Below are positions 48,501 through 58,304 of a stretch of 64,000 bases of DNA, piece after piece. The stretch is taken from assembly GCA_963281155.1 (NCBI GenBank), contig CAUJLY010000003.1, positions 3,472,001-3,536,000 of the forward strand, written 5' to 3'. The translations under genes were made by a program, and so were the position numbers. The stretch's first letter is position 1. Each line of letters begins with the position of its first letter. This stretch comes from Rhabditophanes sp. KR3021. Lineage: Eukaryota > Nematoda > Chromadorea > Rhabditida > Alloionematidae. A model generated the notes under the pieces. The model did no database searches. It was not told where the DNA came from and saw only the letters and a program-made list of their open reading frames with translations.

Positions 48501-49023
48501 TATTCCTGACGATATTTTAAAAGATGAAACTGCTGCTCATAGGACAAACTTGGACATTGTAAATATTGCCCTAGAATTAGGATCCGAAAGTCTACCAGCA
48601 ACAATTCAATTCAAAAAAGATGATACCCTTCTCAAAGAATTAGTTCTTATTGGTGACAATTACAAAAAGGTTAAGAGATTGGGAGATTTAAGTAAATTAC
48701 TTGACCTAAAGCCACCAGTCACAAAAGCAATGGCCATTTGTACAGAACAAGCTTTAGCAAAAAAGGACGCTTCAACAATTCGCAATTACATTGAGCAATT
48801 GATAAGAACCTCCAAAAACAATACAACATTGTATTGCACATGCAAAAAGATTTGGAAATCTAATATTTTGAAAGAAGTAAGTTCCGTGTAAATTTAATCA
48901 AGTATATATTTTTCATATTTTTAGAGAAACGACGATTTAATTGCATGCATGATGCTGAACTGTTCAAATGAGATGGAGATTTCCGAGACCTTTGATATTG
49001 TAAATGGTATAAATGTTAAGTAA
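45555..49023 (+). CDS. NBAS: NBAS (NRZ tethering complex subunit), with one frame break
   Basis: NBAS is the large subunit of the ER-side NRZ (Dsl1) complex that tethers Golgi-derived COPI vesicles, and has also been linked to mRNA decay. The amino part is a beta-propeller-like region (SWSLSTALIDQQNDAVVDEA at the start). A helical Sec39 region follows, with YLKKLLAQKDYAKAKEIAKD, KLQWSEAKKADMDSIQIL and the typical YILVMLTFIPEGVNVERYRD. The frame stops at TAG 47772-47774 and continues in the next frame (IGESVIKSMNVNQIIEKMDI onwards) to 48876. A 48-nt intron leads to the last exon, 48925-49023. No intron can explain the 1-nt shift; a TTTT run nearby is a likely site. The start is the ATG at 45555, two nt after a TTTATAG acceptor. 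Length, about 1,150 residues, is well below vertebrate NBAS (over 2,300), so the carboxy half is shorter or lost. Confidence 0.85.
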
Positions 49024-50865
49024 TAATTATAGTATTAGCATAATAAAGGAGTATTTTAATATGAATGAGTGAAATAAAAATATTTTTAATGGCAAATTGG
49101 AATTTTTGCAATTAATGGACATGGTTTTTATATATTTATCAAAACTATGGAAAGTTTATTAAAATGCAGAGAATATTATTTAAAGTAATAAAAAACCAGT
49201 GTTAATTTATGTAATTTTAAAATCTATTTTTCCTTTTGTATTTTTTAGTACGAGCTAAATGAATTAACTCTTTACTATATTGTAAAGCATTGCAGACTTG
49301 TAGCAGTTTGCGCTTCTGAGGATATTACTTCCAATTTAAATAATAATCTAATAACTCAAGTGTAGTTTCTCTTTTTCAATAGACATTGCCTCGTTCAACA
49401 TTACTCAAGCCGACCAAATATAGTCGCACAAGTTTTTTCCAACATTCCGGGGTTGCATCCTTGTCTTTTATTTTGCATAGTTTCTTCAGGACATAATTCT
49501 AATACATTATGGTGTACAATTACTCTATTTATACAAAAAACATATCCGAGTTAGTTAATGTTCAAAATGTAATCAAGTCGGAATATCTCCAATCAGTCAT
49601 GCAAGATTGGATGGATACCAAACATGATTAAACGTATTAAGCTATCATATATGACATTTCAAATGATGTTCATTTTGCCAAACTCCACAACCAAGTTGAA
49701 ATGTTGATTCAAAAGAATTTTGAGGTATCACACAACCTAATTTGCAAAGACATTTATTCTTTGTCTCATTAAAATATGATTAATTAGTCAATGCCGTCTT
49801 TTGAAGAAAGGAAATCAAACAAAACCTCTCAAAATATTTACAAGAAGGTTGGAATAGACTTGGCATTAGACCAAAAAATTTAAAATTCCAAATTAAAATA
49901 GACCAATACAAACTCGGTTATTTTATTAGTTCTTAAAGTAATAAGCCAAAACTGATATGATTTGGAGCTAAATTTAATCTAGCTCAAAGTGTTTCAACGA
50001 GGACTTAATTGGCAGTTTGGGAAAAATGGAAGCATTGTTTACTACATTTTTTGATTGTAATCAGAGCAAAATACTGGAGTTTGATTAAATTTTATGTTGT
50101 TCAAAAAAATACCAGATACGAATGCGCCTTTTCGAGACTTTTTTTCTTTATCATTGCCTTGCAGGTGGCTTATCCCTACTCAAATGAGCCTTTCTGTTTA
50201 TACATAAGAGTTTTGATTAATGCAAACCTATTTTGACACTTATAAACATGTTACAAAAATATTTTTTTGGTCAAAACTCGACTACATTTATAACCCCATG
50301 CTCAGCTACTGGCTGTACTTGATGGCTATGTCTTTATGGCATTAGAATCAGTATTTTAAGAACTAAAAGCTGTTAAAATTGATTTTTCGGACTTCTCCGA
50401 GCACGAACTTAAAAGAATCTCAATTTTTTTACCTTTGTGCCACAGTTCTCATCAATAAAAGTATTTTAAAAAATCTGTCTGCATCATTAAAAGAGCTAAT
50501 TTTCCTCTAAAAAAACTGATCAAACACATTTTTTATACATCAAGTTTAGCGGCCTGGGGAGTCATTTTAAAAACTTACAAAAATTGTTATATGACTAATT
50601 TACGGAATCTAAAAATTATGTAGGGGGGAATAAACTGTTTCAATATATTAAACAATGTGTTTTAGTAGCAGGAGTCATGTTCAAACTACCACATGTGCAG
50701 GATATGTTTGTAAATAAAGACATCAAACATAGAGTTTGTGCGAACAATTAAGCCTCATTTAGCAAATACCACACATCATTATTGTACATAAATTAAATGT
50801 TTGATTAGGTTTGAAATTAAAACACGGAAATGCACACCTGAAAACATAAATTATTTTTTAAAGCG
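49024..50865. other. Interval with no confident gene
   Basis: An AATAAA at 49042-49047 ends NBAS. The rest is AT-rich. Plus-strand stretches around 49380-50240 have some coding-like character in short pieces broken by stops and may be an old element or gene remnant, but nothing is recognisable. Confidence 0.45.
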
Positions 50866-50873
50866 TATAAATA
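50866..50873 (+). promoter_or_regulatory. TATA box of the ShKT gene
   Basis: TATAAATA lies 56 nt upstream of the ATG of the secreted ShKT-domain gene, leaving room for a start site about 30 nt downstream and a short leader. No splice acceptor precedes this gene, unlike many others in the window. Confidence 0.6.
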
Positions 50874-50921
50874 GCATCAGAATTTGTTGAACATCACCAA
50901 ACTCACCAATTACAAATCATC

Positions 50922-51452
50922 ATGCAACTCTTCAATATCGTCTTCGCTTCTGTATTTTTGACAATCGTTGGAGCTCAAACCTTGACTGGACCATGTGTTG
51001 GGACGACTTGCCCAGCTTCAACTGATACTTGTCTCAATGGCAATTGTTACATAACTACAACCATTCCAGCTTGCACCGATATTGCCACAAATTGCGCCAC
51101 ACTTAAGTAAGTCAAATGGTAATTTTTAAATAATGAAACAACTTTGCAGAGCCGGAGGATATTGTGCCAATGATAAGTATGCCAGTTTAATGATTACAAA
51201 TTGCGCCAGGTGCGTTAATTTAGTTAAATATAATAATTACAAATTTCAGAACTTGTGCCAAATGTTCAACTAATCTTCCGGTCAAAGATCTTGCATGTGT
51301 TGATACCGCTTCCAATTGTGCATCTTTAAGAGGTATGTACCAACTTTAAAAACGGTTTACCATCATTTTCAGGTTATTGCATTTCTGGCCTTTACTTTGA
51401 TTTGGTAAGTACTCAATGCCGCTCAACATGTGGATTGTGTGTTCTTGGTTAA
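50922..51452 (+). CDS. Small secreted protein with two ShKT domains, 135 aa
   Basis: Four exons, 50922-51106, 51150-51209, 51250-51332 and 51373-51452, with introns of 40-43 nt in correct phase. A signal peptide (FNIVFASVFLTIVGAQ) is followed by a short Cys-containing spacer and two ShKT repeats, each with six cysteines. The first runs from C-T-D-I-A-T-N-C through ITNCARTCAKC, the second from C-V-D-T-A-S-N-C through VSTQCRSTCGLC. The domain is a common secreted six-cysteine fold, found in proteases, mucins and many small invertebrate secreted proteins as well as in anemone peptides, so no toxic function is implied. Introns lie within or between the repeats. A polyadenylation signal is at 51582. 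Confidence 0.88.
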
Positions 51453-51581
51453 ATCAAAAATAGTTAAATCAAATAACTATATTTTACAAACATTTCTCAA
51501 ATTGCTTCAATATCCCATAACAAATGTATAATTCACAAAAATTACAGGCTTTTAAAATTATTACATTTATTAAAAACGGAT

Positions 51582-51587
51582 AATAAA
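51582..51587 (+). terminator. Polyadenylation signal after the ShKT gene
   Basis: AATAAA 130 nt past the stop. Confidence 0.5.
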
Positions 51588-51754
51588 ATTACAAATTTAT
51601 AATTTTAATGCTTAAATTCTGTACTCAAAAGTATGTTTCTGTGATAAGAACTAGCAATAGACAACGACGCTTTTAACTGTCCTGTAAGTACAGGTTAATT
51701 ATCATTTTTGCATTTTAAACAAAATATTTAAACTCTTTCACGCAATCATCTGCA

Positions 51755-52440
51755 GTTTGGTTTGAAAACGATGACCGTTTTTTCATTAAGGATAAAAGAA
51801 GTTCCAATCGTGCGTTTGTTAATAGTCAACGTGTGTCTTGCCCAAGAACGGAAAGTGATCCAAAAGAAATTTTCCAATTTGAAAATGAAATATTTAACTC
51901 AAACGAAAAGATCGAAATTTTAGCTGTCTGTTGTATTGTACATTTTGTTACCCGAATTTAGATATCATCAAAAATATTACTCAAAATCTTATCTGTGGAG
52001 CTGAACCAGAGAAAAGGAACGTGGACCAAGGAGTTTTTAATAATTACTTCAATATCAATGAGTATATTAATGAAATAATTTTGCGTAAATACATTACCAC
52101 AAAACAATTGAAAAAGTTGAATCTGCTATTGTAAAGAACGCAACTTTGGTGGAACACACTGGGACATTGGCGTTCAAAAAAGACAGCTATTCACAAGAAT
52201 CGAGTATTTGGAAAAAGTTTACAAGTCACTCTTACCAAATTGATACAATAGTTGCTGAAGAATAAATAGACAAAGAGCTATTGATGTAGGAATCAAAGCT
52301 GCGGAATTAGAAATCGAAAATGATCATCAAAAATTGAGATATCTAGATTTAAGTCGAATCAACGTATTGGAGAAACTAATTTGAACAAAACGTTTCAAGA
52401 AAATGTCGTATCTATAGCAATCGTTGGGGAAGAAATTTAG
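51755..52440 (+). pseudogene. Decayed gene, multiple frame changes
   Basis: Good codon-like sequence begins near 51755 (VWFENDDRFFIKDKRSSN) and continues in a shifted frame at 51931-52134 (YPNLDIIKNITQNLICGAEP). It goes on in further frames near 52130-52390 (NATLVEHTGTLAFKKDSYSQ; AAELEIENDHQKLRYLDLSR). At least three frame changes or stops in about 700 bp make it a pseudogene or a badly resolved gene. I do not recognise the protein family. Confidence 0.45.
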
Positions 52441-52520
52441 CAAATCATGGATTTAAAGTTCTTAAAATATGTTCGTTGAAATTATTTTTTAAAAATTAAA
52501 TAAATTACTTAATTGAATTG

Positions 52521-52526
52521 TTTATT
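52521..52526 (-). terminator. Polyadenylation signal for PRPF31
   Basis: Reads AATAAA on the minus strand, 20 nt beyond the PRPF31 stop. Confidence 0.6.
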
Positions 52527-52545
52527 TTAACAAATTAAATATAAA

Positions 52546-54368
52546 TTACTTAGGCAATGATGGCTTAACAAACTTAAAATCGCCAATTGTTGAAAAGTAT
52601 CCAGATTGATCTTCTGACTTTAATTCTTCTTTTGGGCGTTCGCTGGTTATTTCATATCCTGCAAAAGGAGTGAATGAAATTGAAGAGGAAGTTCCAGCAG
52701 TGGTCCTAACAGAAGATAAGTGTCCACTAAATCTAGGAGCCTCGAGACTCTTTTGAAGTTTTTGTGATATCTTAACTCTTGTTTTGTTGTCAACAACAGC
52801 AGCTCTGATTCTTCCCGAACTTGCTCCTTTTGCATTGAATCCTTCTGATACACCCATATGTTGTTGGTCTATATCTTCTTGAATATCGCCAAAGCCCATG
52901 CGATTTGTTTGCTTGCGCATTTCAGACATTCCCATTGCTTCTTTCATTTTTCTAACTCTACGACCTCCACGTTTTTTGGATGCTTGATCGATTGGCTTGG
53001 GGAGAGATTTTATAAATTTGACTGGTGGGGGCTCCAACATTTTATCAATTTTCTTCTGAATCTCTTCCTTAAATTTCAGTCCTTCTTCTCCAGTTCTAGA
53101 TTCATGAACAAAATCAATCTTGGCACATAGTGCAATTTTGTAAGCGATAATTTTAGCAGCTTTACGACGATGCTCTGAAATTTAAATATTAGTAATTTAA
53201 ACAAAAATAAAATGTTATATTTCTTTAATGATTATTCAAACTACAAGAATGTTGAAGAATTACAAAAGCAAGAACAAAAGTAGTCAATGTCTTACTTTTG
53301 GATCGAGTCCTAAGAGAAAGGCTGACATTATCAAAATATGCTTAATTTCCGTAATAAACAAGTAAATTTAGGAAAAGTCACTGATTAATTCCTTTAGACA
53401 ACTATAGCTATTAATTGTCGTTTTTAAAACTGCATAGGTAAACTTTTTTTAAACTAAACCTGGTGGTAAACTCTGGACGATTGGGTGATAATAAATAAAA
53501 CCAGTATTTCTTTGAGTTGATGCAGTACTCAGGCCAATCAAATTTTTTCTTTGTTGTCCTAAAACCAAAACATTGCAAGCAGGCATTCTGACGAGAGCAT
53601 TCAAACTTCCAGCTTGAGAAATTATCATAGCTGTTGCAGCTGATCCGAGAACGGCTGTAATATTTGGAGCGATCAGGTTCATTCTTTTCTCAATATAAGT
53701 TTGCATTTTTGAACGACAGTCTTTCAAATAATCTGCCATATCACAAGCTTCGTAAATTACATCCAACTCATTCCCAACTAATGACTCCCCTTTACTAGTT
53801 GATGCTTCAACAATTACGACAATAACATTTGAAGCCTGCAAAACACTTCCCAAGGCATCTTTGTTTTGCCCTTTTGTCTTAATATCATTTCCGAGCATCT
53901 TAACACAGGCAATATATTCTAATGGGTTGAAAATCAATTTTTCTAACTCAGGAAATCTTTTCTTATACTTATCTTTAACGAATTTGTGAATAATTGAGAT
54001 TTCTGTATCAATTTCAGAAGCAAGCTCGGATAGTTTCACAACCAATTGATATTGTGGGTCTGTTTCCAAGGAAGTACCAATAGAAGGTATTTCAGTTGAC
54101 TCCATCATTTCATTCATCTTATTAATTAACTCAATAAATCTAAAATAAATATTAGCAAATATCAAAATAGTGAACAAACTCACACTTCACTGGCAGACAA
54201 CTTTGCTACATCTGTAATCACATCATACTTAACCAAAACGGGATTAAATTTATCCTCGCAATCCATAGTCTCTTGTTTGATCTGAGTTTCGTCATATTCA
54301 GTTTTAATATCACCATCACTAAAGGAATCATCCTCTAAATCAGCGAGCAAAGCATCTGTTAGAGACAT
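52546..54368 (-). CDS. PRPF31: Pre-mRNA processing factor 31 (U4 snRNP component)
   Basis: Exons 54368-54184, 54139-53460 and 53174-52546 join in phase to give 497 residues, close to the human protein (499). PRPF31 binds the U4 snRNA 5' stem-loop with SNU13 and is needed to form the U4/U6.U5 tri-snRNP. An acidic amino end leads into the Nop domain (LIFNPLEYIACVKMLGND, then APNITAVLGSAATAMIISQA and MPACNVLVLGQQRKNL). The carboxy part has PPPVKFIKSLPKPID, KKRGGRRVRKMKEAMGM and TSSSISFTPFAGYEI, all family hallmarks. Intact. Only 181 bp separate it from the stop of the UGP gene upstream on the same strand. Confidence 0.96.
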
Positions 54369-54491
54369 TTTGGGTTTGAATAAAACTTTTAAAAGCTAAA
54401 TGGCTTTCAAAATATTGTCGAGTTGTTGGACAGATAAACTTTGGAAAGTAGTCTCTTCATGCAATACAAAAGATTAAATTATTATATCAAG

Positions 54492-54497
54492 TTTATT
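54492..54497 (-). terminator. Polyadenylation signal for UGP
   Basis: Reads AATAAA on the minus strand, 52 nt beyond the UGP stop and within the short spacer before PRPF31. Confidence 0.55.
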
Positions 54498-54549
54498 GGT
54501 TATAGATAGTCGTAAGATGAATTTAGTGGAAAGAAAGTGGATAAATATA

Positions 54550-57500
54550 CTAATGATCAAGGATTCTTAAATTTCCGGAAACAATTTTGTTTTCAAGAAC
54601 AGTTCCAGCTGGAATGTCTATTCTATCACCATGGTTTGCAATGATAATAACAGTTCCTCTGAGTGTTACATCCTTTCCAAACCATACATCCCCTGAAACA
54701 GTGAGATGGTCTAACTCAAGAATGTCGGGAGCCCCCTGAATTCTTTTCATATAATCTTTTACCTTGTCAAAACTTGAGCCAAGCTTGATTAATGGAGTAG
54801 TTCCGAATTGACGTAAAGGAGAAAGAGTAACAGAGCCATCTTCGATGTCGTAAAGATTTGACATCAACAACAGCAAATCAGACGTTTTTTTTACAGGCAA
54901 GAAACGAGAACGTGGTACGTTAATTCCACAGGCACCTTTGAAGTTCTTGATGGCAGCTCCGGCAGCAGTTTCTAGTTGAATGACGTCAATTCCTCTGTCC
55001 AAATGCTTAGGATTGACAATAACTTCCATGTCCAAGGAATTAGACTCAATTAGAGTCTTGATTGCTCCTAACTTGCACCAGATATTGTTAGTATTGAAAA
55101 TTCTGAATTTGTTGACCGACTTAAATTCATCCACGTAGGCTTTTGGTACCTAAACAATTTTCAAATTAATTATATATTGTTCGTAAAATGTAAATTTTAA
55201 GGAAGCTTTATGCAAAAGTTTCTTTTTAAGAAAACATTTTTTGAATATTAGTTACTTTCAAATTTGTTGTTGTTATTTATGTATAGGACACATCTCTTCA
55301 GCATTTGTGAGGAATTTGAAGCATAGACAAGTTAAGAAAATCGGTCTATACTTGAGAAATGTCATCAATGGCAAGAAAGTTGGGCACAAAATGAAAAAAC
55401 CTGCTGCTTCTAAGTTTCAAAAACCGAAGTTTAATTATTAAAAGTGCTAACTCAGATTTAAATCTAAAGCATTCTTTGAATCTCATACTGAAGCAACCAA
55501 ATGCGCCGAAAAAGTTCATTGTACACACTGCAAGTTGGTTATCAGTGATTATGGTAAATTAGCTGCTCACATTCAATTGCGTAAATGCGAAGAACTGTGT
55601 ATTGTTGAACTAAGGCATATCACCAAGTTCAATTTCTCTAAATAGTTAGACAATGTTTGGCCAGGATGGAGGACTACTTCTGAGGAATATAAAACCTACG
55701 TCTACTTCAGAATTGACCCACGAAACGAAGACAGGCTTGATAAACATTTGCGAAAGTATAATAAAACTCTAAAGATAGGAATTTGTTCGACAGAAAGGAG
55801 TCAAGAATGGACAAGATCAGAAACCATTCGACCAAAACTGTCCATTTCAAGCTTCCAGTACCTACTAACAAATTGGCTGAAAATCTGGAGTTTATTCCCG
55901 TGGAAAGATTCAATGGTAAATTATCAACTGCAACCAAGGAAAATGCTTCTTGGCAGAGATCTACTTGCTTAATACTGTCAATGCATGTGCAGTAGCTGGC
56001 ATTTTGGCCGAAAGGGTGTTTAAACTCAAGATGACTGACAAATAATTTAATGATGTTTTGATTTCCTGTTTAATTTTAACAAAAGCACGACTTACTTGAG
56101 CAATTTCGAGAAGCATTAGTTTGTTTTCATACTGAATTAAGGTTCCTCCCTTGACGTCAGCCTTTGTTTTGTCGGTAACTTCCATAACATAGTCGGTATT
56201 GTCTTGAGATTGGAAAAAGTTTAGGATATTCAAATCGACAGTTGCACCCATGTTGTCTATGTTAGATAGAAAAACATTTTCACGCCCTTCTTGGATAAAT
56301 TTGTCTAATAAACCGGAATTGCTGAACGCTTCATAAAAATTACCGTGTCCAGGTGGGAAGAAGTTTTCATTGTCGTTAGTCTTAAGGCACTTGACAATAG
56401 GCATTAATGTTTCCTTGTTGATTCTTGGATACTTTGATTGACAGAAAGAGTGCATGTCGACGCGAACAGTGGCGTATTTCTTTAACAACTTTTTGGTGTC
56501 TTCATCCGTGTTGAATGAATTCATAAGAACAAGAGGAACATTAACGTCATATGTTTTATTCAAATGTTGAATTTGTTGCATCAGCAGATCCAAAAATGTC
56601 AAGTCGTTTCTTACGGAGATGATTGATTTGGGTCCTTTGCATCCCATCGAAGTTCCTAGACCACCATTTAGTTTGACAACAACCAATTTGTTGAGAAGGC
56701 CTGCAATGTGCTTTTTGTTGGCTGGTTCGAGGGTGTGATAGTCGATAATAGCATTTTCAGGCAAAGGTTGAATTTTGTTCCAATTGATAGATGTCTTGGC
56801 TTTAAGTAGTATTTTAAAAATTTTGTTCGTCTTTTTTTATAGTTTAATGTCATAATATTTAGCATCGAATTTAAAGAGACGGCGTACCAGCAGCTCTTTT
56901 TAAACTTCGTTCTTTTAAACCTGAATATTAGCTCAGGCTGTTTACGTGTATATTATGATAAAATCAAACGTAATTGATCATTCTTATTAATTTTAGAGCT
57001 ATAAGATCGCCTAAATTCGGTGTTTTATTTATTCTAATAGGGAAGAAGAGAAGATCACTAAGATCAAGAGGCCTTTCTCAAAAGTGTCGAAGAAGAAGTT
57101 GGCAGTTTGATTCAATTAGTCAAGAACAATAGCCTTACCCCATCTAAACCAAAAAGAAGTTGTGTTGCTGTTAAAGCCTCTCCTGGAAAAATTGGCGATT
57201 CAATGTCAAAAAAAGTCAGGTACACGTTTGGATCCAGCTTTCATTCATCATGATCTAACTGTGCCAATGGAAGTTAATTATGTAAGTTACTATTTAATAT
57301 TCATATAATTTAATCTTTTTAGGTTGTTTCTGATCAGGAGACTGAAGAAAACAGTCAAATCGAGGATGAAAGTCAAGATGAAGAAGATGATAATGATTTT
57401 ATTCCAAGTAAGTCTAAGAAGACAAATGAATTGATGGATCTGTTGCTAAATATTTGCTATTCACTCAATGAGAATGAAATGTTTAAGGAGTCTTTTGTTG

Positions 57501-58096
57501 ATATTTTAATGTCTGTCAAATGTAAACTCTCTCCGTTTCCATTCTATAATGATTATAGCACCGTCAAAGCTCAAATTGAGTTAATCAACTACTAAAGGAG
57601 ACGAACCATGCTGGTGAATCATTTAACTTTAGAAACAGATGAGATACTCACAAATCTTTATTCAAGAGCTCTATGAAATTCGACTTCGTTTTTAACAAGA
57701 AGGAGAGACTTTTCAACAAGCTTGTGATTGCAGACAAGAAGTTAATTGTAGTCAGGAAGGAATACCTATCAAAGGCGATAGCAGAAAATGTCGAAGCTAT
57801 TCTTATCAATGCACTTAGACGTCAACTCACAAACAGCGACTCTGGAAAACCCTCTCTAGACTTTGTGTTATCCATGAACACCCAAATTAACTCAGAAGTT
57901 GCCCAATTAGTTATCAAGGACTTCTCAAATGTGAATATGATGAACACATTATTGTATGATTAATATCTTTTTTTGTAATTTACTCACCTTTAAGGTACTT
58001 TTCAAATAAAATTTGAAATCCTCTGAATTCTTTTTGGTATTGACTAATTTGATCAGAAGGGGCTGACAACAATAATCTTTCCAATTCCTGCTTCAT
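54550..58096 (-). CDS. UGP2: UTP-glucose-1-phosphate uridylyltransferase
   Basis: Makes UDP-glucose from UTP and glucose-1-phosphate in the cytosol. Coding exons: 58144-57988 (ATG at 58096), 56799-56096 and 55149-54550, all in phase, 470 residues from that ATG. The nucleotide-binding signature is KLNGGLGTSMGCKGPKS. Other family segments are PRINKETLMPIV, FFPPGHGNFYEAF and FLSNIDNMGATVDLNI, then after the last junction KFRIFNTNNIWCKLGAIKTL. The carboxy beta-helix (VSGDVWFGKDVTLRGTVIII) drives oligomerisation in the family. The true amino end is uncertain: the first exon is open upstream to its acceptor, and a 69-nt exon at 59138-59070 joins it in phase. Two large introns each carry plus-strand relics of other genes. 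Confidence 0.95.
55260..55995 (+). pseudogene. Decayed coding relic with a C2H2/BED-like finger in a UGP intron
   Basis: Antisense to UGP. Protein-like stretches in changing frames include SSAFVRNLKHRQVKKIGLYL, then from about 55450 KCAEKVHCTHCKLVISDYGK with LAAHIQLRKC, giving a C-x2-C ... H-x4-C zinc-finger layout, then pieces to 55995. Frame changes and stops show that it is dead. BED-type fingers are common in hAT-type transposases, so an old DNA-transposon insertion is possible. No terminal repeats are evident. Confidence 0.4.
57020..57963 (+). pseudogene. Decayed, possibly bromodomain-derived (polybromo-like) gene fragment in a UGP intron
   Basis: Antisense to UGP. A lysine/serine-rich beginning is followed by what looks like a retained small intron (GTAAGT at about 57281 to TTTTTAG at 57322). 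Next come an acidic stretch (ENSQIEDESQDEEDDNDF) and a helical part (TNELMDLLLNICYSLNENEM ... FPFYNDYSTVKAQIELINY) that resembles the start of a polybromo bromodomain. The frame then stops, and a further 96-codon frame runs 57673-57963. The retained intron argues for a duplicated genomic fragment rather than a retro-copy. The family call is tentative. Confidence 0.35.
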
Positions 58097-58304
58097 AGCG
58101 CCGAATGTTTCTTGCTTTGTGCTGCTCTTCCAGGCTTCGCTACTCTGAAAATAAAATATATATTAATACGGTTTGGGAGAAGGGATATTAACTTTTGCAT
58201 TTTCTGTACTTTTCAACTCAATAGAAACCTTATCATTAACGATATTGTTATTAGCATCCAAAACAATCCCCTTGTGATAGTTATTTGCCATTAGAGCATA
58301 CATT

